This document shows, one piece after another, positions 56,020 to 62,966 of a stretch of DNA of 64,000 bases. Position 1 is the stretch's first letter. Every line of letters starts with the position of its first letter. The stretch is from Paraflavitalea pollutisoli. GTDB lineage: Bacteria; Bacteroidota; Bacteroidia; Chitinophagales; Chitinophagaceae. The notes under the pieces were generated by a model. That model had not been told where the DNA came from and did no database searches. It saw only the letters and a program-made list of their open reading frames with translations. A program made the position numbers and the translations under genes. Location: assembly GCF_029360705.1 (NCBI RefSeq), contig NZ_JARKMX010000014.1:248001-312000 (forward strand), in the 5' to 3' direction.

Positions 56020-56877
56020 TTAGCCTGTTTTATCCTGGGGCAATTCAAAAAAGTTACTTACTTCTCCGATTGCCGTCTTGGTACACCTGAAAATAATATC
56101 ATGCAAGTCGGTTCCTGAACTGTCTAGTGGATCAATGGCTTTTACAAGAGTGGTTCTCATTTTAAATAGTTCCGCCCGGTCAAACTTTGTCGATCCCTTT
56201 ACCAATTCAAGTTTCATCCGTTGCTCTTGCTGATCTTGCTTAGGATTAAATATTCCATTCAGTTGGCTGCATTGGTCGCAGGGGCCATTTTTATTGATCA
56301 GGGCACACCTGTTATCAAAAATGCTTGTCATGGTATCCCGGGCGTAGATCAGGAGGTGTTTTACTATTCCTTCCGTTTTATCGAGAATGAGGCTGATCTC
56401 TTTCACAGAAAAATTATAAATATCCTTTAAGATCAACGCCACCTGATGTTCGATGGGTAAGGTTTTCGAAATGCAGGTGAAACAAAAATCGATATGTTCC
56501 TTCATTTCGTAAGCCCCGGCATTGGAAGTCTGGTGAACAATCCGGAAGGCTTGTCCGATCTCTTCCGTGCCGATGGCCAACATCGCTCCCTGATCCTGGG
56601 CATCAGCTGGCCATCTTTTTAATTTCCGCAAGTGATCATAAGCCAGGTTGGTGGCTATGCTGAATACCCAGGTCTTGAGTGACGAGTTCTGATGGAAGGT
56701 GGATATTCTGTCAAACGCCCTGATGAAAGTATCATGTGTCAGGTCCTCCACATCATTCCGATCGGTGAGTAGGCGGTAGAGATAGGATCTCAATGGGCTT
56801 TGAAATTCCGCAAACAAAGATTGGAACGAATTGATATCGCCGGCCATCGCCTTTTTAAGGATTTCTTCGCTTTCCAT
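56020..56877 (-). CDS. ECF-type RNA polymerase sigma factor with Cys-containing C-terminal extension
   Basis: This 285-residue protein has region 2 (about 20-90; EFQSPLRSYLYRLLTDRNDV, DLTHDTFIRAFDRISTFHQN, TWVFSIATNLAYDHLRKLKR) and region 4 (about 128-185; LPIEHQVALILKDIYNFSVK, EISLILDKTEGIVKHLLIYA). A CxxC (Cys132, Cys135) lies at the start of region 4, and Cys191, Cys200 and Cys203 follow in an added C-terminal domain of about 95 residues. The cysteines might bind zinc or sense redox state; this is inferred. No anti-sigma factor gene is adjacent, so regulation may be built into the extension. It is 51 bases after the SDR-like gene, in the same direction. Confidence 0.85.
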   Translation of the reverse strand: MESEEILKKAMAGDINSFQSLFAEFQSPLRSYLYRLLTDRNDVEDLTHDTFIRAFDRISTFHQNSSLKTWVFSIATNLAYDHLRKLKRWPADAQDQGAMLAIGTEEIGQAFRIVHQTSNAGAYEMKEHIDFCFTCISKTLPIEHQVALILKDIYNFSVKEISLILDKTEGIVKHLLIYARDTMTSIFDNRCALINKNGPCDQCSQLNGIFNPKQDQQEQRMKLELVKGSTKFDRAELFKMRTTLVKAIDPLDSSGTDLHDIIFRCTKTAIGEVSNFFELPQDKTG

Positions 56878-56928
56878 GTATTCAATTTAGTACTAGTTTA
56901 TAAAGTGGACCGAAGCCCGATAGGTAAA

Positions 56929-57732
56929 TTATAGTAAATTGAGCTTTCCGCAATCTACATCAACGATATGGCTGTTGAATAGTACCCCGTTTTCAGAAGC
57001 CAGGAAGGTAGCCGTCTCCGCTACTTGTTTCAATGTCGGTCCTGATCCCAGGATATCGAATTTTTTGTATTGTGCAGTCATATCTTCCTTGGAAACGCCT
57101 AATTGTTGAGAAAAGTCACTGATCATTTCCGATATCTTATAGGACTCGTAAATGGCGCTGGAGCAAATGCAGGTCACCTTGATCCCATGCTGGCCAAACT
57201 CCGCAGCCATTACCCTCGTCAATCCTTCAATAGCGGCACAGGCGGAGGCGAACCCAGCCATATTAGGGGTCTTGGTTCTCGACATAGAGGCGTTGAATAG
57301 TAAGATGGTGCCTTCGGATCCGGATTGGATCATATGTCTTGCGGCGCTCCTTGAAGTAAGGAATTGCGAGCCACAGATACTTTGCAAAGGATGCAGGAAT
57401 TGCTCGAATGTGGCCATTGTCGTGGGCGTTCCGCTACCCGCATCCCTGTAATAGCTCCCGATGCCATTGAATACAATATCCAATTGTCCGTTATCAGCAA
57501 CGACCTGTTGTAAATAGGCGTCGATCTCGGTTTCGTTCAACGCGTCAACTGTTCCTGCTTCGGCCTGGCCACCGCCTGCTTTGATCTCGTCGGCAAGGGC
57601 TTTTACTTTTGTGAGTTTACGGCCGGTGACATGCACTTTTGCGCCGTGTTGTGCGAAAGACCGGGCAACTGCTCCGGCAATTTCTCCGGAGGCCGCAAAT
57701 ACGACTGCTACTTTTCCTTTTAATAGCTCCAT
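56929..57732 (-). CDS. SDR-family-like protein lacking the catalytic Tyr-Lys pair
   Basis: With the ATG at 57732 (MELLKGKVAVVFAASGEIAG) this 267-residue protein has a short-chain dehydrogenase fold: N-terminal nucleotide-binding segment (with GEIAG in place of the usual GxxxGIG), HGAKVHVTGRK, DIVFNGIGSYYRD and GTILLFNASMSRTKTP. The active-site Y-x-x-x-K is replaced by F-x-x-x-C in MAGFASACAAIEG, so classical SDR chemistry is unlikely unless another residue replaces it. The C-terminal DVDCGKLNLL is atypical. The upstream in-frame ATG at 57771 adds 13 residues. It is the first gene of the minus-strand sigma factor group. It could be a binding or regulatory protein. Confidence 0.8.
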   Translation of the reverse strand: MELLKGKVAVVFAASGEIAGAVARSFAQHGAKVHVTGRKLTKVKALADEIKAGGGQAEAGTVDALNETEIDAYLQQVVADNGQLDIVFNGIGSYYRDAGSGTPTTMATFEQFLHPLQSICGSQFLTSRSAARHMIQSGSEGTILLFNASMSRTKTPNMAGFASACAAIEGLTRVMAAEFGQHGIKVTCICSSAIYESYKISEMISDFSQQLGVSKEDMTAQYKKFDILGSGPTLKQVAETATFLASENGVLFNSHIVDVDCGKLNLL

Positions 57733-58163
57733 TTTTAAGGCGTTTATATTTTGGACGTATGGGCGTTCCAAAACGGTCGGGATTTTTGAAAAAAATGACC
57801 AAAGACCACCTTGCAGCTGCCTCTTTCCCAGCTTGGATAATCAGAATCATACTTAAATCATTGATTTGCATGATGTCCTCAATAGCTTACAAGTGCGGCA
57901 GTGGTACAAGTTCTCCGGCTGGTGCCAGTAGATCTGTCCCAACGTCCAAGTGCACCTTGGTTTCCTTGAAAAATAAAAGTAATGGAAGTGAAGGATTGAA
58001 GTGATGCGGAAGCAGGTCCTGTATTTTGTTCTGTAATAGCCAAAAACAGCTACGATAGCCATGCCGATCAGGAGGCATGGCTAATGCGGTTCGTTTTGCC
58101 TCCTTGCGGGTTGGGGAGGCAAGGACGGCCAACGCGCTTGTTGCCGTCCCTGCATGATAGGAG
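57733..58163. other. Intergenic region without a supported gene
   Basis: No convincing reading frame was found. A hairpin of AGCCATGCC (58057-58065) and GGCATGGCT (58074-58082) lies near the start of a 26-codon plus-strand frame that I do not consider real. Confidence 0.4.
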
Positions 58164-58295
58164 TTACTTTCCCTGCGTACTTGGCAGGGGTGCCCCTGGT
58201 AAAAATTCTTTTTGACCTTCGCCCGCCTTGCGACCGACAACTGTACCTACCAATGCGGCTACCAGCAGGGCGATGGTTAACATAAACTTGAGCAT
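58164..58295 (-). CDS. Small single-helix membrane protein (43 residues)
   Basis: This minus-strand frame, ATG at 58295 to TAA at 58164, encodes MLKFMLTIALLVAALVGTVV, then GRKAGEGQKEFLPGAP and a short tail. It is one hydrophobic segment followed by a basic/polar tail, the pattern of a small bitopic membrane protein. It is not in a known family. No -7 box is visible, but the composition makes chance occurrence less likely than for other short frames here. The 436 bases between it and the tRNA-linked repeat contain only a 26-residue stop-to-stop frame (58617-58697, minus) reading PKAATIFSLMIEYAVMRNKI and a short end, perhaps the tail of a lost gene. Confidence 0.45.
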   Translation of the reverse strand: MLKFMLTIALLVAALVGTVVGRKAGEGQKEFLPGAPLPSTQGK

Positions 58296-58731
58296 AAGTA
58301 ATAGATTAAGATGATTAAATGTTCATCAAGACTACCACTGCGACATGCAATGACCAGGGCTTTGCAGCATGCAGCTGTTTACAGCTCCTCATCCACAGCA
58401 TCGCAGCGGCGTGGAAGTTAAGTCATCTTTACACTGAACGAAGAACCATTCGATCAATGTAGCCGTTGCTAGACATACAATAACTGGCGCCGACAAATGG
58501 TGTTGAGGCGTGAATCGTGTCGTTTATCGAAAAATATACCTGTTAGACAGTTCAGGAACGAAGGGCCGGCTGTTATTGACCATCGGCATATGGTAGTGCA
58601 ATGATGGCACTATCGTTTACCTCCCCACCAGTTCCTTTATCTTATTCCTCATTACCGCGTATTCTATCATCAGACTAAAGATGGTTGCTGCTTTCGGTTA
58701 AGGGAGTGAGATAACCAGGCCATCCAGGTTT

Positions 58732-58872
58732 TCCCACATATTACCCAAGCAACCTAGCTTCGACTTCGTCGAAGCCGTTTTGTGTTTCCGTCCGCTCCAT
58801 GAGCAAGCTCAGGTCGCTACCGTAAACACAAAACCCGCAGCTTTCGCTGCGGGTTCCTTGTTAGTCGGGACG
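58732..58872. repeat. tRNA-Pro-downstream repeat (single copy)
   Basis: Starting TCCCACAT, this 141-base block runs to the end of the tRNA-Pro gene. It contains a perfect hairpin GCTTCGAC-TTC-GTCGAAGC (58757-58775), GTTTTGTGTTTCCGTCCGCT, a terminator-like hairpin and TCGGGACGA at its right end. Diverged copies lie at 44221-44463. Confidence 0.6.
58832..58855 (-). terminator. Terminator of tRNA-Pro
   Basis: On the minus strand, a perfect 10-bp stem (AACCCGCAGC/GCTGCGGGTT, four-base loop) is followed by TTTTGTGTTT, the layout of an intrinsic terminator. It begins about ten bases after the tRNA 3' end. Confidence 0.75.
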
Positions 58873-58938
58873 ACTGGATTCGAACCAGCGACCTCTTCGT
58901 CCCGAACGAAGCACGCTACCGGGCTGCGCTACGTCCCG
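58865..58938 (-). tRNA. tRNA-Pro (anticodon CGG)
   Basis: On the minus strand a 74-base cloverleaf can be folded. The acceptor stem is CGGGACG/CGTCCCG with discriminator A, the D-arm GCGC-AGCCCGGTA-GCGT, and the anticodon stem CTTCG/CGAAG with loop TTCGGGA, giving anticodon CGG. The T-arm is GCTGG-TTCGAAT-CCAGT. The 3' CCA is not encoded. It is immediately followed by a terminator hairpin, so it is probably a single-gene transcript. Confidence 0.95.
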
Positions 58939-59055
58939 AACTTGGGGATAAAAGAGCAAACAAATGTAATTGACTGCCTGCATTTTTCAAAAATCCTGGC
59001 CTTCCCCACCCTCCCCCTTCAGAATCTCTTCAGATTTCTCCCCTTTATTCGCGCG

Positions 59056-59919
59056 ATGATGCATGTCGCGGCTCCCCTGTACACCCACCCCCATTTCCAG
59101 GTATTCCATGTTCGGTTCAAATCGGCACCAGCCGACACCTGGCCCTGCAAGGGCGACTACCCCATCTCCCTCTTCTTTTGCACCAAAGGCGCCCAGGCCA
59201 GCCTCACCGTTAACAACAAACTGCTCTCGCCAGCTTTCCTCTCCTGGAAAAAGGTCAACCTCCTATTCCGGGGCAACCAGACCGCCCTACTCACCTGGAA
59301 CGCCACCGCCATCACTGAGTTCATCGAGATCAGGCTCAAAGCCGCCTACCTCTCCCAACTCATCCACTCCACCCCGTCCGAATGGCCGGCCCTCTTTCAC
59401 CTCGACAGCCCCGTCAAGCAGGTTTTCTACAGCCAGCAGGCACGCCCGCTGCAACCCGAAAACAACCAGGTCGTCAACAACATCATTCACGCTTCCCTGA
59501 AGCCCACCCGCTACCAGGATCTTGTATTCGAAGCCATGGTCATGGAAGCGGTAGCCCATGCCTGCTCACAACTACAACAGGCCATCACGCCCGACAAACT
59601 CCCCGAATCGCATACCCAGATCGCCCTGCAGGCCCAAAAACACATCAACGCCAACAAAGGCCGCAAACAATTCACCATCATCGGCCTCGCCCAACAGCTC
59701 GGCACCAACGAAACCACCCTCAAGCAGGCGTTCAAAGCCACCTTCGGCAAAACCCTCTTCCGTTACTACCAGGAACGCAATATGCAAGGCGCCAAAGAAG
59801 CCCTCCAGGCCGGCCAGTCCATCACAGATGTAGCAACCAAATACGGCTATCTCCACATCGCCCATTTCTCCGCCGCCTTCAAGAAAGAATTTGGCGTACC
59901 GCCCTCCCGCATGCACTAA
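59056..59919 (+). CDS. AraC-family transcriptional regulator
   Basis: This 287-residue protein has an N-terminal region of about 150 residues (FHVRFKSAPADTWPCKGDYP, LFFCTKGAQASLTVNNKLLS), probably a ligand-sensing beta domain, and a C-terminal AraC-type HTH (about 190-287; TIIGLAQQLGTNETTLKQAF, SITDVATKYGYLHIAHFSAA). Two ATGs in a row at 59056 and 59059 start the gene. The frame is open far upstream into the tRNA gene, but that part is not coding. The gene is unusually CCC/GCC-rich (third-position C) compared with its neighbours. It is 104 bases before the OmpR-type regulator gene, which has its own -7 box. Confidence 0.85.
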   Translation: MMHVAAPLYTHPHFQVFHVRFKSAPADTWPCKGDYPISLFFCTKGAQASLTVNNKLLSPAFLSWKKVNLLFRGNQTALLTWNATAITEFIEIRLKAAYLSQLIHSTPSEWPALFHLDSPVKQVFYSQQARPLQPENNQVVNNIIHASLKPTRYQDLVFEAMVMEAVAHACSQLQQAITPDKLPESHTQIALQAQKHINANKGRKQFTIIGLAQQLGTNETTLKQAFKATFGKTLFRYYQERNMQGAKEALQAGQSITDVATKYGYLHIAHFSAAFKKEFGVPPSRMH

Positions 59920-59952
59920 AGGGAAATCCTCGCGCCATACGCTGTTTACGCC

Positions 59953-59960
59953 TACATTTG
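59953..59960 (+). promoter_or_regulatory. -7 box of the OmpR/HK two-component operon
   Basis: TACATTTG is an exact -7 match ending 63 bases before the ATG at 60024, giving a leader of about 57 bases. Confidence 0.45.
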
Positions 59961-60023
59961 CAGACAGAACAGGTCCCACCACCACTTCAGCATTCCTTCA
60001 AACTTGAACCATCATTTTGACCG

Positions 60024-60698
60024 ATGAAGATCCTGATCATAGAAGACGAAGAGACCCTCGCGCAAAGTATTGGCGCTTATCTGTCGGATGAAAGCTACCT
60101 GTGCGAGTATGCGGCTACCTTCAAAGCCGCCATGGACAAGATCGACGTATTCGAATACGACTGCATCGTGCTGGACCTGATGTTGCCGGGTGGTGATGGC
60201 ATGAAGATCCTCTCAGCACTGAAGCAGCAAAACAAACAGGATGGGGTGATCATTGTGTCGGCCAGGAACTCGCTGGAAGATAAAATTGAAGGGCTGCAAC
60301 TGGGTGCCGACGATTACCTCACCAAACCCTTTCACCTGTCGGAACTGGCTGCACGGATCTACTCCATCATCCGCCGCAAGCAGTTTGGCAGTGCCAATAT
60401 CATCGAGCAGCATGAGCTCACCATCAACCTGCAGGCCAAGACGGTACTGATCAACGAGCAGCCCGTGACGCTAACACGCAAAGAATTCAACCTGCTGCTG
60501 TATTTCATCAGCAACAAAAACAAGGTCATCTCCAAAAGCGCCCTGGCCGAGCACCTGTCGGGCGAGGTAGCCGATATGATGGACAATTACGACTTCGTAT
60601 ACGTGCACATCAAGAACCTGAAAAAGAAACTGCAGGAAGCCGGCGGGGGCAATTACCTAAAAACATTGTATGGGTCAGGTTATAAATGGGAAGTATGA
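60024..60698 (+). CDS. OmpR-family response regulator
   Basis: This 224-residue regulator has a receiver domain (MKILIIEDEETLAQSIGAYL; Asp51 in CIVLDLMLPGGDG; Lys101 in DDYLTKPFHL) and a C-terminal winged-helix Trans_reg_C domain (about 128-222; VTLTRKEFNLLLYFISNKNK, YVHIKNLKKKLQEAGGGNYL and TLYGSGYKWEV). It overlaps its kinase gene by four bases (ATGA), so the two are translated together. The target genes are not identifiable. The downstream histidine phosphatase has its own -7 box. Confidence 0.93.
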   Translation: MKILIIEDEETLAQSIGAYLSDESYLCEYAATFKAAMDKIDVFEYDCIVLDLMLPGGDGMKILSALKQQNKQDGVIIVSARNSLEDKIEGLQLGADDYLTKPFHLSELAARIYSIIRRKQFGSANIIEQHELTINLQAKTVLINEQPVTLTRKEFNLLLYFISNKNKVISKSALAEHLSGEVADMMDNYDFVYVHIKNLKKKLQEAGGGNYLKTLYGSGYKWEV

Positions 60699-61744
60699 GT
60701 AAGCTATTGAACCTGTCGCTGAAAAAGATGATCGTCTTTGCCGTCACCGTACTGGTGTGCAGCATTCCTGTCTATTATGTCATCTTCACCAAGCTATGGC
60801 AGATGGAACTCGACGAGCACCATATCATCCTTACCGATGAAGCTGGCCGCGAAGACAGTTACCTGATCATCGTGATCCTGACCGGCCTCACGGTCCTGTT
60901 CCTGGTATTGCTGCTGGTGGGCTTTATCCTGCTCAACCGGTCCATCTCCAAAAGGCTCTGGAAACCCTTTTACCACAGCCTGGAAAAGATCCGGCATTTC
61001 GACCTCAACCAACGGGAAAAACCCAGCTTCGAGGCCACCGAGATCGATGAATTCAAGGCACTCAACCAAAGCCTGGATAAACTCATCGGCAGCAGCATTG
61101 CTGCGTACAACCAGCAAAAGGAATTTGCCGACAATGCGTCGCATGAATTGCAGACACCCCTCGCCATCGTACAATCCAAACTGGAATTGCTGATGCAAAA
61201 CCAGTCGCTGACCACCGAGCAGTACGCCATCATCGAAGAAACCCTCAAGGCACTGTCGCGCGTCACCCGCATCAACAAAAACCTGCTGTTGCTCACCAAG
61301 ATCGAGAACAGCCAGTATATGGATCGGGCCACCATCGACCTCTCGGCCTTGTTGGAAGAAACCATCCATACCTTCACGCCCTTTGCCCAATCGAAGGACC
61401 TGGAATTAAGCAGTGCTATCCCACCCGGCATTACGCTCGAGGGCAACCGGATATTGGTGGAGATCGTCTTAAACAACCTCATCACCAATGCCATCCGGTA
61501 TTGCACCCCGCAAGGCGGTATCACCGTAAATCTTTCCCCGGGCAAACTGGTGATCGCCAACAGCGGCCTCGAAAAGCTACGCCAGGAACAGCTGTTCAAG
61601 CGCTTTGGCACCACTTCTTCCACCAAACCCGGTACAGGATTGGGATTGGCGCTGGTGAAGCAGATCAGCCAGCGGTATGGCTGGGAGGTACGCTATCGGT
61701 TCGAGAACAACTGCCATTATTTCACCCTGGCCTTCCAATCATAA
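60695..61744 (+). CDS. Membrane sensor histidine kinase
   Basis: With the ATG at 60695, which overlaps the regulator stop by four bases, this 349-residue kinase has two membrane helices (about 10-32 and 55-80) around a very short periplasmic loop. A HAMP-like linker follows. The HisKA domain has His150 in NASHELQTPLAIV and the ATPase domain has LNNLITNAIRYCTPQGGITV, FGTTSSTKPGTGLGLALVKQ. Short periplasmic loops suggest the signal is sensed within the membrane or through another protein. The gene pair is an operon. The start at 60686 would add three residues and is less likely given the coupling. Confidence 0.92.
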   Translation: MSKLLNLSLKKMIVFAVTVLVCSIPVYYVIFTKLWQMELDEHHIILTDEAGREDSYLIIVILTGLTVLFLVLLLVGFILLNRSISKRLWKPFYHSLEKIRHFDLNQREKPSFEATEIDEFKALNQSLDKLIGSSIAAYNQQKEFADNASHELQTPLAIVQSKLELLMQNQSLTTEQYAIIEETLKALSRVTRINKNLLLLTKIENSQYMDRATIDLSALLEETIHTFTPFAQSKDLELSSAIPPGITLEGNRILVEIVLNNLITNAIRYCTPQGGITVNLSPGKLVIANSGLEKLRQEQLFKRFGTTSSTKPGTGLGLALVKQISQRYGWEVRYRFENNCHYFTLAFQS

Positions 61745-61778
61745 TGATCTTCTAATCCGATCAAATCTCCGATTGCCC

Positions 61779-61786
61779 TAACTTTG
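61779..61786 (+). promoter_or_regulatory. -7 box of the histidine phosphatase gene
   Basis: TAACTTTG is an exact -7 match ending 24 bases before the ATG at 61810, so the leader would be about 17 bases. Confidence 0.45.
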
Positions 61787-61809
61787 CGCCCTTTAAGAGC
61801 GCATCAATT

Positions 61810-62436
61810 ATGGATAAAGAGTTGTATATCATCAGACATGGAGAAACAGATTACAACAAGCTGGGCATTGTGCAGGGCAGAGGCGTCAATACCGACCTTA
61901 ATGCACTGGGCAGACAACAGGGGGAAGCCTTTTACCAGTACTATAAGCAACTGGGTTTTGATAAAGTATATACCTCTGCGCTGAAGCGTACCCATCAGAC
62001 TGTAAAGAACTTTATTGAAGATGGTCTGGCCTGGGAGCAATTGCCGGGGCTCGATGAACTGTCTTTTGGTATCTGGGAGGGTAAGCACAGCAAGGAAGAT
62101 TGGATCAGCGCCTTCCGCGACATGAATACCAATTGGCAGGGCGGACAATGTGACCTGGCTTTTGAAAAAGGGGAAAGTCCCAACCAGGTGGCCGCACGCC
62201 TGCAGGAAGCCATGGATATCATCCTTTCCAGGCCCCACGAAAAACGGGTACTCGTGTGTATGCATGGTCGTTCGTTGCTGGTACTGATGTGCCTGCTCAC
62301 GCAATCACCGATCAGCCAGATGAGCAGCTTTGGTCATAGCAATACCTGTCTTTATCGTGTGTCTGTTAAGAACGGGCAGTTCACGATCATCGAGGCGAAT
62401 GACATCCGTCACCTGGCGAACCCCGTGGAAGCCTAG
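61810..62436 (+). CDS. Histidine phosphatase family protein (phosphoglycerate mutase-like)
   Basis: This 208-residue cytoplasmic enzyme carries the branch-1 histidine phosphatase signature: YIIRHGETDYNKLGIVQGRG (catalytic His10 in RHG), TSALKRTHQT, a DELSFGIWEGKH stretch with the acidic general acid, and VLVCMHGRSLLVLMCLLT with the second catalytic His. Members dephosphorylate sugar phosphates or other small phospho-compounds; the exact substrate is not clear. It is a single-gene unit with its own promoter. Confidence 0.9.
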   Translation: MDKELYIIRHGETDYNKLGIVQGRGVNTDLNALGRQQGEAFYQYYKQLGFDKVYTSALKRTHQTVKNFIEDGLAWEQLPGLDELSFGIWEGKHSKEDWISAFRDMNTNWQGGQCDLAFEKGESPNQVAARLQEAMDIILSRPHEKRVLVCMHGRSLLVLMCLLTQSPISQMSSFGHSNTCLYRVSVKNGQFTIIEANDIRHLANPVEA

Positions 62437-62466
62437 CGGCATATACGCCAAAAAACTTGGCAAACC

Positions 62467-62652
62467 GCTGCCTGCAAGCTACCGCAGCAGCATAAACGCC
62501 AATAAATAGACAAGAACATATCGCAATCAATCAGTTAGCTCTATTTTACCGCCACGTAGCCACCTCCTTGCCTGCAACTTGCCTTCTTCTTGCCTGCACA
62601 TTGCCTGCGCTCTCTATGTAAGACAGGCCTTTTGTAGAAGGTGTGCAGGCAA
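62467..62652. repeat. Cluster of TTGCCTGCA-type short repeats
   Basis: The core GCCTGCA recurs at about 62468, 62570, 62592 and 62603, with a truncated form near 62580. TTGCCTGCAC (62590-62599) has an exact inverse partner GTGCAGGCAA (62643-62652), which could form a hairpin. The surrounding 62437-62913 has no gene and is otherwise plain intergenic sequence, AT-rich after 62690, with a poly-T run (62871-62878) and a small GCCAAA/TTTGGC palindrome (62884-62898). Confidence 0.45.
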
Positions 62653-62913
62653 TATGCAGACAATAAAGGGTAAATCAGGCGTTAATTCCGCTGCCAATCA
62701 CCGCCTCATCACACAACATCGCTGCTAAATGCATTTAAAACCCGCCAGAATCTCCAAAAAAATCAAAACAGACCCAACCATTCATCCGAACATCAACTGG
62801 CTAAAAAGGGCCTAGAATCGGTCTACAATTTTTAGTGAAAAAGTACCCGGTAAATTCGGGCATTTTAACCTTTTTTTTGATTAGCCAAATTATTTGGCAA
62901 AACGTGTAAAAAA

Positions 62914-62950
62914 GCAAAAAGGCCAGCAGTTAACCTGCCGGCCTTTTTGC
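62914..62950. terminator. Bidirectional terminator between the phosphatase and DUF4374 genes
   Basis: GCAAAAAGGCCAGCAG (62914-62929) pairs with CTGCCGGCCTTTTTGC (62935-62950), with one mismatch. T-runs follow on both strands (TTTTT on the plus strand, GGCCTTTTTGCTTTTTT on the minus strand). It ends 16 bases from the DUF4374 stop and is the best intrinsic terminator in the window. Confidence 0.85.
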
Positions 62951-62966
62951 CCCTATCAGTAGCTAC

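Noticed and set aside
57887-58240. 117-codon minus-strand frame overlapping the small membrane peptide
   Set aside because: It overlaps the better 43-residue frame in another phase, and the composition is not protein-like.
44464-58864. Active integrative element
   Set aside because: No integrase, recombinase, relaxase or conjugation gene is seen, and the flanking repeats are diverged; only an old rearrangement can be argued.
58780-59055. Upstream extension of the AraC frame, including residues GTTGFEPATSSSRTK
   Set aside because: This part is the reverse complement of the tRNA-Pro gene and its repeat; the peptide is a well-known false translation of tRNA. The true start is at 59056.
62467-62652. 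Replication origin iterons or CRISPR array
   Set aside because: Repeats are short, unevenly spaced and without a rep gene, DnaA boxes, cas genes or unique spacers of constant size.
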